From an uncultured Porphyromonadaceae bacterium (GTDB lineage: Bacteria > Bacteroidota > Bacteroidia > Bacteroidales > Muribaculaceae), in NCBI GenBank assembly GCA_947174155.1, contig CAMWHX010000022.1:1-10038 (forward strand): a stretch of 10,038 nucleotides of DNA, read 5' to 3'. The position numbers and the translations under genes are program-made. Below are positions 1 through 6,405 of the stretch, piece by piece; position 1 is the stretch's first letter; every line of letters starts with the position of its first letter. Below the pieces are notes generated by a model. It saw only the letters and a list, made by a program, of their open reading frames with translations, was not told the DNA's origin and ran no database searches.

Positions 1-28
1 GGGAAGTGGAGAGCCGGAGGGGGTACTT

Positions 29-1282
29 TCACTGTTGGGGTTCATCGTCGGGAGTATCGGGAGTGAAATCTTCGTCATATTTCTGGAAGAGAAAATCATT
101 GTAGGGGAAGCGCTCGGTGTGGATCTCCTTGGCTTTCTGATAGAGCATCTCCTTGAGAGCATCGATATTGATGCGCTCCTTGGCGGAGATGAAGACGCAG
201 TTGTTGTCCATACGCGCCATCCATGTATCCTTGAACTCCTCCAGTGGTATATTCTCGCGGCGTCGCGGGGTGAGATCATCCTCATCCTTGGGGACGTAGC
301 TGAAAGCGTCGATCTTATTGAAGACCATTATCATCGGCTTCTTCTCAGGTCCGCAGACATCGGCCAGGGTCTTGTTGACCACTTCGATCTGCTCCTCGAA
401 GTTGGGATGAGAGACGTCGACCACGTGGACCAGCAGATCAGCCTCGCGCACCTCGTCGAGTGTAGACTTGAAGGAGTCGACGAGATGAGTCGGCAGCTTG
501 CGGATGAAGCCTACGGTGTCGGTCAGCAGGAAGGGTAGATTGTCGATGATGACCTTGCGCACCGTAGTGTCGAGGGTGGCGAAGAGTTTGTTTTCGGCAA
601 AGACCTCTGACTTGCTCAGCAGGTTCATGATGGTGGATTTGCCGACGTTGGTATATCCGACGAGGGCCACCCGGGTCAGTTTTCCTCTATTCTTGCGCTG
701 CATGCTCTTCTGGCGATCGATGGCACGCAACTCCTCTTTAAGGCGTGAAATCTTATCCAGGATAATACGGCGGTCAGTCTCGATCTGGGTCTCACCGGGG
801 CCACGCATACCGATGCCGCCGCGCTGACGCTCGAGGTGTGTCCACATACGTGTCAGACGGGGGAGGAGATATTGGTATTGTGCCAGCTCGACCTGAGTGC
901 GGGCCGTGGCGGTCTGGGCGCGTTTGGCGAAGATATCGAGAATGAGGCTCGTGCGGTCCAGAATCTTGACTTTGAGCTCGCGCTCGATGTTGGCCACCTG
1001 TTTCGGAGAGAGGTCATCATCGAAGATCACGAGACCGATATCATTATCCTCGACATACTTGCCTATCTCCTCCAGCTTCCCCTTGCCGACATATGTGCGG
1101 GGGTTGGGGTATTCGCTCTTCTGGACGAAACGTCTGACCGTCTCGGCTCCGGCTGTATGGGCCAGGAATTCGAGTTCGTCGAGATACTCCTCGACCTTGG
1201 CGGCAGACTGCTGCTGGGTAATCAGGCCTACGAGGACGGTGCGTTCGTTAGCCTCCTTATTTATAATGTTGTCTTCAATCAT
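29..1282 (-). CDS. hflX: HflX, ribosome-associated GTPase
   Basis: A 417-residue protein, a usual length for HflX. The family binds the 50S subunit and splits stalled or vacant 70S ribosomes, notably under heat or antibiotic stress; it is cytoplasmic. The N-terminal HflX domain covers about residues 15-110 and a helical linker follows. The signature GPGETQIETDRR lies at 161-172. The GTPase domain starts near 204: G1 GYTNVGKS (209-216), G2 region ATLDTT (235-240), G3 DTVGF (255-259), G4 NKID (322-325) and G5 SAK (366-368). All nucleotide-binding motifs are intact. The acidic, Pro-rich tail (DEDFTPDTPDDEP) is probably disordered. The ATG start at 1282 leaves about a dozen residues before conserved sequence begins. 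It lies 154 bp downstream of the ompH-like gene on the same strand, with a terminator-like hairpin between them, so it may have its own promoter, which I could not identify. Identification is secure from the motifs. Confidence 0.97.
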   Translation of the reverse strand: MIEDNIINKEANERTVLVGLITQQQSAAKVEEYLDELEFLAHTAGAETVRRFVQKSEYPNPRTYVGKGKLEEIGKYVEDNDIGLVIFDDDLSPKQVANIERELKVKILDRTSLILDIFAKRAQTATARTQVELAQYQYLLPRLTRMWTHLERQRGGIGMRGPGETQIETDRRIILDKISRLKEELRAIDRQKSMQRKNRGKLTRVALVGYTNVGKSTIMNLLSKSEVFAENKLFATLDTTVRKVIIDNLPFLLTDTVGFIRKLPTHLVDSFKSTLDEVREADLLVHVVDVSHPNFEEQIEVVNKTLADVCGPEKKPMIMVFNKIDAFSYVPKDEDDLTPRRRENIPLEEFKDTWMARMDNNCVFISAKERINIDALKEMLYQKAKEIHTERFPYNDFLFQKYDEDFTPDTPDDEPQQ

Positions 1283-1326
1283 GGTTCAGGGGCACGTCGG
1301 AAAGCGACGAGCTACGTAAATAGAAA

Positions 1327-1361
1327 CGCGCTCCGGGCAAAAGATGTTTTTGCGGAGCGCG
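1327..1361 (-). terminator. Terminator-like hairpin between the ompH-like gene and hflX
   Basis: The arms CGCGCTCCG (1327-1335) and CGGAGCGCG (1353-1361) are perfect complements. After a two-base bulge the stem continues as CAAAA/TTTTG around a 5-base loop. Read on the minus strand the hairpin is followed by TTTCTATTTAC, a modest U-rich tract. It therefore fits an intrinsic terminator for the ompH-like gene about 75 bp after its stop codon. Partial read-through into hflX is possible because the U-tract is interrupted. Confidence 0.6.
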
Positions 1362-1381
1362 TGGACCGTGGGTTCGCATCG

Positions 1382-1400
1382 GTCCCGACCGGGTCGGGAC
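1382..1400. repeat. Perfect 8-bp inverted repeat in the ompH-hflX spacer
   Basis: GTCCCGAC (1382-1389) and GTCGGGAC (1393-1400) are perfect complements around CGG. No U-rich tract follows on either strand, so termination alone is not an obvious role. It lies just after the ompH-like stop codon and next to the 1327-1361 hairpin, so it may protect an mRNA 3' end or help termination. A weaker CCCG/CGGG pair follows near 1421-1431. Confidence 0.4.
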
Positions 1401-1436
1401 GCAGGGCGAGGGGGGAGACCCCGTATCGGGAGAAGA

Positions 1437-2051
1437 TTACTTCTTAACCTTATTATAGCGCTTGTTGAGACCCTCTACGACCTCATCGGTGATATCGAGG
1501 GCCGGGTCGATGTAGAGAGTGGCGGCCTTGAAGAAGATGGCATCATAGTGCTTCGAGGCGTTGTACTCCTTAATATAAGACTCGATGGAGTCATTGACAG
1601 CCTTCTGGGCCTTCATGGCGCTCTCCTGGAACTTCTGTTGCAGAGTGCCTACCGACTGCTCGGCCGAGGACTGCATCTGGGCGAGTTTGCGCTGGTCAGC
1701 ATCGAAGCTCTGCTGGGAGAGGTAGGAGTTGTTTTGCACCTTATTCTGCATCTGCGATGCGAGAGACTGGATGGAGTTTTCGTGACGCTTCACCTCAGCC
1801 TCCATGCTTGTCTGCATACGCAGCATCTCCTCATTGTAGTCCTTGGCCAGGTTGTAGCGACTCAACACGGAGTCGAGGTCCACATAGCGGTAGTTGGGGA
1901 GCTGATGGGAGTCAGATTTCTTGGCGTCGGACTTGGCCGAAACAGCCGGTTTGTCGGTATCTTTGGCAGAGTCGGAGCCGGAGCAGGCTACTGTGCCCAG
2001 CGAGGCGAGAGCGACAGTTGCGCAGAGCGCGGACTGAAGGAATCTGTTCAT
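1437..2051 (-). CDS. OmpH/Skp-family periplasmic chaperone, predicted lipoprotein
   Basis: Starting at the ATG at 2049-2051 gives 204 residues. An in-frame ATG 14 codons upstream would put a charged extension (MKHYKKRLHIYSYL) before the signal sequence, so the inner start is preferred. Residues 1-23 form an export signal, MNRFLQ followed by an Ala/Leu/Val core, ending in GTVAC. Cys23 can act as a lipobox cysteine, although Thr at -3 is not ideal. After a polar, Lys/Asp/Ser-rich linker the OmpH region (about 50-200) is mostly coiled coil with heptad-like Gln/Glu/Lys pattern. It ends in the family's typical segment YDAIFFKAATLYIDPALDIT. Skp-like proteins hold unfolded outer-membrane proteins in the periplasm; a lipid anchor here would tether the chaperone to a membrane, which is inference. 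It is transcribed away from the dipeptidase operon, toward hflX. The family call is firm; the lipoprotein call is moderate. Confidence 0.88.
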   Translation of the reverse strand: MNRFLQSALCATVALASLGTVACSGSDSAKDTDKPAVSAKSDAKKSDSHQLPNYRYVDLDSVLSRYNLAKDYNEEMLRMQTSMEAEVKRHENSIQSLASQMQNKVQNNSYLSQQSFDADQRKLAQMQSSAEQSVGTLQQKFQESAMKAQKAVNDSIESYIKEYNASKHYDAIFFKAATLYIDPALDITDEVVEGLNKRYNKVKK

Positions 2052-2134
2052 GAGATAGGAATAAATATGTAGTCTTTTTTTATAATGTTTCAATTACTTG
2101 TGAGCCCGGGGAGAGACGTAGGCATACAGTGTCA

Positions 2135-2142
2135 CAAAAGTA
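2135..2142 (-). promoter_or_regulatory. Candidate -7 box for the ompH-like gene
   Basis: Read on the minus strand this is TACTTTTG, an exact match to the Bacteroidota -7 consensus TAnnTTTG, about 85 bp upstream of the start at 2051. No clear TTTG is found at the expected -33 position, so only half of the promoter is supported. Confidence 0.5.
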
Positions 2143-2228
2143 ATACTAATTTGCCGAATATCGGCGGGGGAAGTAAAGATTTTTAGCATTTTTAAGACTT
2201 ATAGGTGCCGTATGAGTGGGTTTGTCAC

Positions 2229-2240
2229 CGTGTCAACACG
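2229..2240. repeat. Short palindrome upstream of the pepD operon promoter
   Basis: CGTGT, two bases (CA), then ACACG forms a 12-bp inverted repeat ending about 14 bp before the -33 element at 2255. Position and symmetry fit a regulator binding site, but a site this short can arise by chance. Confidence 0.25.
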
Positions 2241-2254
2241 AAAATGAGACAACA

Positions 2255-2286
2255 TTTGGCGGATACCGAAAAAATGCTTATCTTTG
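2255..2286 (+). promoter_or_regulatory. Promoter of the pepD-muramidase-pepD operon
   Basis: TTTG at 2255-2258, a 20-bp spacer, then TATCTTTG at 2279-2286 match the Bacteroidota TTTG / TAnnTTTG promoter with typical spacing. Transcription would start near 2292, giving a leader of about 90 nt before the ATG at 2384. The -7 element overlaps the left arm of a 10-bp perfect inverted repeat, which may matter for regulation. Confidence 0.65.
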
Positions 2287-2314
2287 GGCGGTCAAACCGC
2301 CCAAAGGCGTTTTT
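2270..2314. repeat. Long inverted repeat overlapping the operon promoter
   Basis: The core arms CTTTGGGCGG (2282-2291) and CCGCCCAAAG (2297-2306) are perfect complements with a 5-base loop. Beyond a TTAT bulge, AAAAATGC (2270-2277) can pair with GCGTTTTT (2307-2314), including one wobble pair. As RNA this would be a long hairpin with A/T-rich outer arms, like a bidirectional terminator. However, there is no plus-strand gene upstream to terminate, and the left arm contains the -7 box. It could be an operator, or an attenuator for a transcript that starts further upstream. Confidence 0.6.
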
Positions 2315-2383
2315 GGGCGTACATGACATCGAAAATTTTGAATCCCATAATACCGGAAAAACAGAACCAAAAGAACAATAACA

Positions 2384-3841
2384 ATGGAAGTAAAAGACCT
2401 TAAGCCGGAACTGATCTGGCGTTGTTTCGATGAGATCACCAAGGTGCCTCGTCCCTCCTGTCACGAGGAGCAGATTCGTGCATACCTGCTCGACTTCGCG
2501 AAGAAGCATGGTATCAAGGCCAAGACTGATGACTGCGGCAACGTGGTGATGAGCAAGGCTGCCACTGCCGGTCTCGAAGATGCTCCTGTCGTAGTGCTCC
2601 AGGCCCATATGGACATGGTGGCCGAGAAGAACAGCGACACCAAGCATGACTTCATGAAGGATCCCATCGACACATACGTCGACGGAGACTGGGTGAAGGC
2701 TCGCGGCACCACCCTTGGCGCCGATAACGGTATCGGTATGGCTGCCGCTCTGGCCGTGATGATTGATCCCGATCTCAAGCATGGTCCCGTGGAGGCTCTC
2801 TTCACGGTCAACGAGGAGATTGGTCTCGAAGGTGCCCAGAATCTGGGTAAGGATATGCTCTCAGGTGAGATCCTGATTAACCTCGACTCAGAGGATGACG
2901 GTGAGATCTTCGTAGGATGCGCCGGCGGTATCGACACTACAGCCATTTTCAAGTACAACCGCAGCCTCTCCCCCGAGAATTTCATCTATCTTCGTGTCAG
3001 CGTCAGCGGTCTGCTCGGCGGACACAGCGGTGGAGACATCCATCTCGGTCGCGCCAATGCCAACAAGATCATAGCTCGTTTCATCTGGGAGTGTTCACAG
3101 CGCTGGAATATCGAGGTAGCCTCCTTCGACGGCGGCAACCTGCGCAATGCCATCCCGCGTGAGGCTCATGCTGTCTTCGGTATCGAGGCAGAGCATCACA
3201 AGGCTCTCGTGCGTCGCCTCAACGAGTATGCTGAGGAGATCCGCAATGAGTATAAGGGTATCGAGCCCTCGATGAACCTCGTTATCGAGACTGTCGACCG
3301 TCCCGAATATTGCATCGACTCCAAGACTTCACTCGCTCTGGTGCGTGCCCTTTACAGTGCTCCCCATGGAGTCTTCTCCATGAGTCGCGACCTGGAGGGT
3401 CTCGTCGAGACTTCTACCAACCTGGCAGCTGTCAAGATGATTGAGGATGACAAGATCAAGGTCACCACTTCACAGCGCTCCTCCGTGGAATCACGCAAGA
3501 ACGATATCGCCGGTCAGGTGGAGGCTCACTTCCAGCTCGCAGGCGCTGAGGTCAGCCATTCCGACGGATACCCCGGCTGGGCTCCCAACATGGAGTCGAA
3601 GATCATGAAGCTCTCCGCCGAGGCCTATGAGGAGCTCTTCGGCGTGAAGCCCGCTATCAAGGCTATCCACGCCGGTCTGGAGTGCGGTCTCTTCCTGTCG
3701 CGCTATCCGAAACTGGACATGGTGAGCTTCGGTCCTACTATGACCGGTGTGCATTCTCCCGATGAGAAACTGAATATCCCGACTACCGAGAAATTCTGGC
3801 GTCATCTCTGCCGCGTACTTGAAAAGGTAGCCGGCGTATGA
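2384..3841 (+). CDS. pepD: Aminoacyl-histidine dipeptidase (PepD, M20C), copy 1
   Basis: 485 residues, full length for cytosolic beta-Ala-His/Xaa-His dipeptidases. These two-metal enzymes hydrolyse unblocked dipeptides. By the known Vibrio PepD active-site pattern, the metal ligands are His75, Asp114 (bridging, GADNG), Glu145, Asp168 (NLDSED) and His457 (GVHSPDE). Asp77 and Glu144 are the catalytic partner and general base. All are present with the family's spacing. The lid/dimerisation domain is inserted in the middle (about 200-390) and contains GGHSG (212-216) and GGNLRNAIPRE (250-260). HAGLECGLF (429-437) precedes the last ligand. No signal peptide is seen. The start follows an A-rich leader usual for the phylum. 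It is the first gene of a plus-strand operon; its TGA overlaps the next ATG by 4 bases (ATGA), which suggests translational coupling. Substrate preference cannot be read from sequence. Confidence 0.95.
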   Translation: MEVKDLKPELIWRCFDEITKVPRPSCHEEQIRAYLLDFAKKHGIKAKTDDCGNVVMSKAATAGLEDAPVVVLQAHMDMVAEKNSDTKHDFMKDPIDTYVDGDWVKARGTTLGADNGIGMAAALAVMIDPDLKHGPVEALFTVNEEIGLEGAQNLGKDMLSGEILINLDSEDDGEIFVGCAGGIDTTAIFKYNRSLSPENFIYLRVSVSGLLGGHSGGDIHLGRANANKIIARFIWECSQRWNIEVASFDGGNLRNAIPREAHAVFGIEAEHHKALVRRLNEYAEEIRNEYKGIEPSMNLVIETVDRPEYCIDSKTSLALVRALYSAPHGVFSMSRDLEGLVETSTNLAAVKMIEDDKIKVTTSQRSSVESRKNDIAGQVEAHFQLAGAEVSHSDGYPGWAPNMESKIMKLSAEAYEELFGVKPAIKAIHAGLECGLFLSRYPKLDMVSFGPTMTGVHSPDEKLNIPTTEKFWRHLCRVLEKVAGV

Positions 3842-4602
3842 GGCTGAGACGGTCATGGACGTTGGCGGCAGTAGCCGCTGTCGTCATACTGGCCGCTACG
3901 GCGGGGTGGTGTGCGCGTCACGCCGCCCCGCATCCCGTAGCGGATGGAGATGACTCGTTATCATCGGCCGACAGTGTGTCGACAGGTATGCACGTACGTG
4001 TCGACAGCTTACCCCCCGAGGATGAGGCTACGCGCTACAGCGGCCTGACCTACAGTGACTTCAAGATGGTGGCCGAAGAACTCGGTGTCGAAGTGGCGGC
4101 CATGAAGGCTGTCGTGGATATCGAGTCGGGAGGACGCATGAAAGGGTTTTGGGCTCCCGGGGTGCCCGTCATCAACTTCGACAAGACGATGTATGCCCGA
4201 TATAAAGCCAAGACAAAGTGTGCGGGCGATAAAGATGCGAAGGTGCCTCACGGCCTGAGCGGGTATGCCCATCGGGAGTGGACACAGCTTGTCACCGCGC
4301 GTCGAAGCAACCAGGATGCAGCCGATATGGGGACATTCTGGGGAATGTTTCAGATCGGAGGATTCAACTACCGAGCCTGCGGATGCGACTCTGTCAAGGA
4401 GTTTGTCAGGTTGATGTCTTACAGCGAACTGGAGCAGCTCGAACTCTTTGCTGCCTTCATCACCAACTCCGGCATGCTCGAAGACCTGCGTAATAAGAAT
4501 TGGGCAGCGTTCGCACGTAAGTATAACGGCGCCTCCTATGCAAAGCGTGGATATCACACCCGTATGGCGAATGCCTATGCCAAGTACAAAGACGCGCAAT
4601 AA
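3838..4602 (+). CDS. Exported N-acetylmuramidase-domain protein (DUF3380-like)
   Basis: 254 residues. The N-terminus (MRLRRSW, then a hydrophobic stretch to about residue 24) is an export signal or membrane anchor. No good signal-peptidase site is obvious and GWC is not a lipobox. A low-complexity Asp/Ser-rich linker runs to about 65. Residues 72-250 resemble the N-acetylmuramidase family known from phage endolysins and bacterial wall hydrolases: GVEVAAMKAVVDIESGGR with candidate catalytic Glu96, INFD (112-115), GTFWGMFQIGGFNYRACG (165-182), LFAAFITNSGML (203-214) and NWAAFARKYNGASYAKRGYH (221-240). It should cut the MurNAc-GlcNAc backbone of peptidoglycan in the periplasm. It overlaps the upstream dipeptidase stop by 4 bases, and the second dipeptidase starts 42 bp later. 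The family match is from remembered consensus and activity is inferred. Confidence 0.85.
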   Translation: MRLRRSWTLAAVAAVVILAATAGWCARHAAPHPVADGDDSLSSADSVSTGMHVRVDSLPPEDEATRYSGLTYSDFKMVAEELGVEVAAMKAVVDIESGGRMKGFWAPGVPVINFDKTMYARYKAKTKCAGDKDAKVPHGLSGYAHREWTQLVTARRSNQDAADMGTFWGMFQIGGFNYRACGCDSVKEFVRLMSYSELEQLELFAAFITNSGMLEDLRNKNWAAFARKYNGASYAKRGYHTRMANAYAKYKDAQ

Positions 4603-4606
4603 CCTC

Positions 4607-4640
4607 TATCTACTATCTAATATCTACAATCTAATATCTA
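4607..4640. repeat. TATCTA short repeats between muramidase and pepD copy 2
   Basis: Nearly the whole 42-bp spacer is built from TATCTA units (4607, 4614, 4621, 4635). The 12-mer ATCTAATATCTA occurs twice, at 4615-4626 and 4629-4640, with a 14-bp period. The stretch has no G and ends directly at AAAC before the ATG at 4645. It probably acts as an unstructured, A/U-rich ribosome entry region, and slippage could change its length. Confidence 0.75.
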
Positions 4641-4644
4641 AAAC

Positions 4645-6096
4645 ATGACTATCAGAGATTTACAGCCCCGCCTGGTGTGGGAGTGTTTTGATGAAATCAC
4701 CAAGGTGCCCCGTCCTACGCATCACCTCGACAAGATGCTCAAATTTCTTGTCGACTGGGCCGGGCGCCACAATATACCCGTGAAGACCGATGAGGTGGGC
4801 AACGTAGCAATGACGAAGCCCGCAACTCCCGGCCACGAATCCGCCCCTGCCATCATCCTTCAGGGCCATCAGGATATGGTCGCCGAGAAGCGTGGCGACA
4901 AGGAACATGACTTCCTGACTGACCCCATCACCACTATCGTCGATGGAGATTGGGTGAAGGCCGACGGCACTACTCTGGGTGCTGACAATGGTATGGGTTG
5001 CGCCACCGCTATGGCCGTGCTCCTTGATGACACCCTCGTCCACGGTCCGCTGACCGCCCTCTTCACCGTAGATGAGGAGCAGGGTCTGATTGGTGCCAAC
5101 GGACTGCAGCCCGGTTTTGTAGAGGGTGATATCCTCCTGAACCTCGACAGCGAGGAGCATGGTCAGCTCGTCATCGGATGTGCCGGCGGCAAGGTGACTA
5201 TCGCCACGGTGCCCGTCACCACAGAGGCAGCCCCCGCAGGATTGGAGTGGCGCAAGGTTCACCTCAATCATTTCAAGGGTGGTCACTCCGGTATGGAGAT
5301 CAACCTCGGTCGCGGCAACGCCAATCAGCAACTCTGCCGATTCCTTTGGGAGGCCAATCAGCGCTGGTATCTGCATCTGAGCTCGATCGACGGCGGTAAT
5401 CTCGCCAATGCGATACCGCGCGAGGCATGGGCAGTTGTCGGTGTCCGTCCCGAGGATGTCGAGGCCTTCGACAAGTATGTCAAGGAGTTCAGCGACATGC
5501 TTCATGCCGAGTTCCTTCTCGCCGAAGGTCCTGACTTCACCTTTGATTCTGTAAAGGCCGATGCTCCCGCTGAGATTATAGCCGACGGGGATGCTTCCCG
5601 ACTTGTGAGCGCTATCTTCGCCTGTCCCAACGGAGTGCAAGGTATGTCTCGCGCCGTAGAAGGCCTGGTAGAGACCTCCTGTAACCTCGCTTCCGTGAAG
5701 ATGCAGGGTGGGGCAGTGGTAGTAACCGTGCATCAGCGCAGCTCCGTTGACTCCCGCCGCGATGAGATAGCAGATCGCGTGAAGGCACTCTTCCGTATGA
5801 TCGGCGGCACAGTCGTGTTTGACGACACCTACACCGGCTGGGCACCCAATCCCGACTCGAAGGTCCTGAAAGTCGCAGAGAGCAGCTTCGAGGATCTCTT
5901 TGGCCACAAGCCCCGTATCGAGGCTCTTCATGCCGGGCTGGAGTGTGGTCTCTTCCTGGAGAAGATGCCTAATCTCGACATGATCAGCTTCGGTCCCACA
6001 CTTAAAGATATTCACTCTCCCAGCGAGAAGTGCAATATCCCCTCCGTGGCTGAATACTGGAAGCTCGTATGTGAGATCCTGCGTCGTCTGGCCTGA
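4645..6096 (+). CDS. pepD: Aminoacyl-histidine dipeptidase (PepD, M20C), copy 2
   Basis: 483 residues, paralogous to the protein at 2384-3841. The two align without gaps through at least residue 180 and agree along their whole length, by eye at about half or more of positions. The active-site residues carry identical numbers: His75, Asp77, Asp114, Glu144, Glu145, Asp168 and His457 (DIHSPSE). Shared blocks include CFDEITKVPRP, VDGDWVKA, GTTLGADNG, GGHSG, GGNLANAIPRE and HAGLECGLF. Substitutions cluster around the metal site (HMDMVAEKN versus HQDMVAEKR; NEEIGLEGA versus DEEQGLIGA) and in the lid domain, so different dipeptide preferences are plausible but not shown. It is last in the operon, 42 bp after the muramidase gene, and is followed 24 bp later by a strong terminator. 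Cytosolic, since there is no signal peptide. The duplication is old enough for clear sequence divergence. Confidence 0.95.
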   Translation: MTIRDLQPRLVWECFDEITKVPRPTHHLDKMLKFLVDWAGRHNIPVKTDEVGNVAMTKPATPGHESAPAIILQGHQDMVAEKRGDKEHDFLTDPITTIVDGDWVKADGTTLGADNGMGCATAMAVLLDDTLVHGPLTALFTVDEEQGLIGANGLQPGFVEGDILLNLDSEEHGQLVIGCAGGKVTIATVPVTTEAAPAGLEWRKVHLNHFKGGHSGMEINLGRGNANQQLCRFLWEANQRWYLHLSSIDGGNLANAIPREAWAVVGVRPEDVEAFDKYVKEFSDMLHAEFLLAEGPDFTFDSVKADAPAEIIADGDASRLVSAIFACPNGVQGMSRAVEGLVETSCNLASVKMQGGAVVVTVHQRSSVDSRRDEIADRVKALFRMIGGTVVFDDTYTGWAPNPDSKVLKVAESSFEDLFGHKPRIEALHAGLECGLFLEKMPNLDMISFGPTLKDIHSPSEKCNIPSVAEYWKLVCEILRRLA

Positions 6097-6120
6097 GAAC
6101 CGAAGAATTAAAAAATATTG

Positions 6121-6158
6121 CGTGTGCGTCAAAACTTTTTGGCGCACACGTTTGTTTT
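6121..6158 (+). terminator. Intrinsic terminator of the dipeptidase operon
   Basis: The arms CGTGTGCG (6121-6128) and CGCACACG (6143-6150) are perfect complements. The stem continues through one wobble pair, one C-G pair and AAAA/TTTT, giving about 14 bp around a 2-base closing sequence. TTTGTTTT follows at 6151-6158. On the opposite strand the hairpin is preceded by an A-rich run, so it could act in both directions. Confidence 0.92.
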
Positions 6159-6232
6159 AACAGATAGCAAAAGTAATCACAATCGTTTCATGATGTTAGG
6201 TTAGTTTGATAAGTATTATGGAAAACATTAGC

Positions 6233-6265
6233 TCCGTCGGAGGCTTGTGAAAGCCCGCCGGCGGA
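6233..6265 (+). terminator. Second strong hairpin, terminator-like, upstream of the NYN gene
   Basis: TCCGTCGG (6233-6240) pairs with CCGGCGGA (6258-6265) with one wobble, and GGCTT (6242-6246) pairs with AAGCC (6251-6255) around a GTGA tetraloop. ATTTATTTTATATAT follows on the plus strand. It may be a back-up terminator for the operon or a structured leader of the NYN gene. Another weaker hairpin (AACCC...GGGTT, 6286-6310) follows. I found no convincing promoter for the NYN gene between 6159 and 6405. Confidence 0.5.
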
Positions 6266-6368
6266 ATTTATTTTATATATGGATGAACCCCCCTACCCGG
6301 TCGGAGGGTTATAATGGTAGTGGAATTGCGTCGGCTTTAGTCCCGGTGTGTTTGATCCGCTATACAGT

Positions 6369-6404
6369 AATTATTCAGCACTATATAATTATTCAGCACT
6401 ATAT
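6369..6404. repeat. Exact 18-bp tandem duplication against the NYN start codon
   Basis: AATTATTCAGCACTATAT occurs at 6369-6386 and again, base for base, at 6387-6404. Only one T separates the second copy from the ATG at 6406. The repeat occupies the ribosome entry region, so copy number could affect translation. Confidence 0.95.
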
Positions 6405-6405
6405 T

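Noticed and set aside
836..2072. Long plus-strand frames (836-1447 and 1344-2072)
   Set aside because: They are antisense to hflX and the ompH-like gene, which have clear motifs; the translated products look like shadow sequence.
2052..2383. Minus-strand frame overlapping the divergent region and the pepD start (part of 2225-2782)
   Set aside because: It is mostly antisense to pepD, with a tail through the promoter region, and has no recognised domain.
2323..2402. 26-codon frame (MTSKILNPIIPEKQ...) overlapping the pepD start
   Set aside because: A/T-rich low-complexity sequence ending out of frame inside pepD; most likely just the untranslated leader.
4660..6147. Minus-strand open frame of 495 codons
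   Set aside because: It lies fully antisense to the intact pepD copy 2, has no recognisable domain and runs into the terminator; it reflects codon bias of the real gene.
6168..6175. Minus-strand TACTTTTG (-7 box) facing the 3' end of pepD copy 2
   Set aside because: It has no -33 partner and would transcribe straight into the terminator and antisense to pepD; it probably matches by chance.
6247..6405. Upstream GTG extension of the NYN protein
   Set aside because: The added 53 residues cross a strong hairpin and an exact tandem repeat and are not NYN-like; the ATG at 6406 fits the family start.
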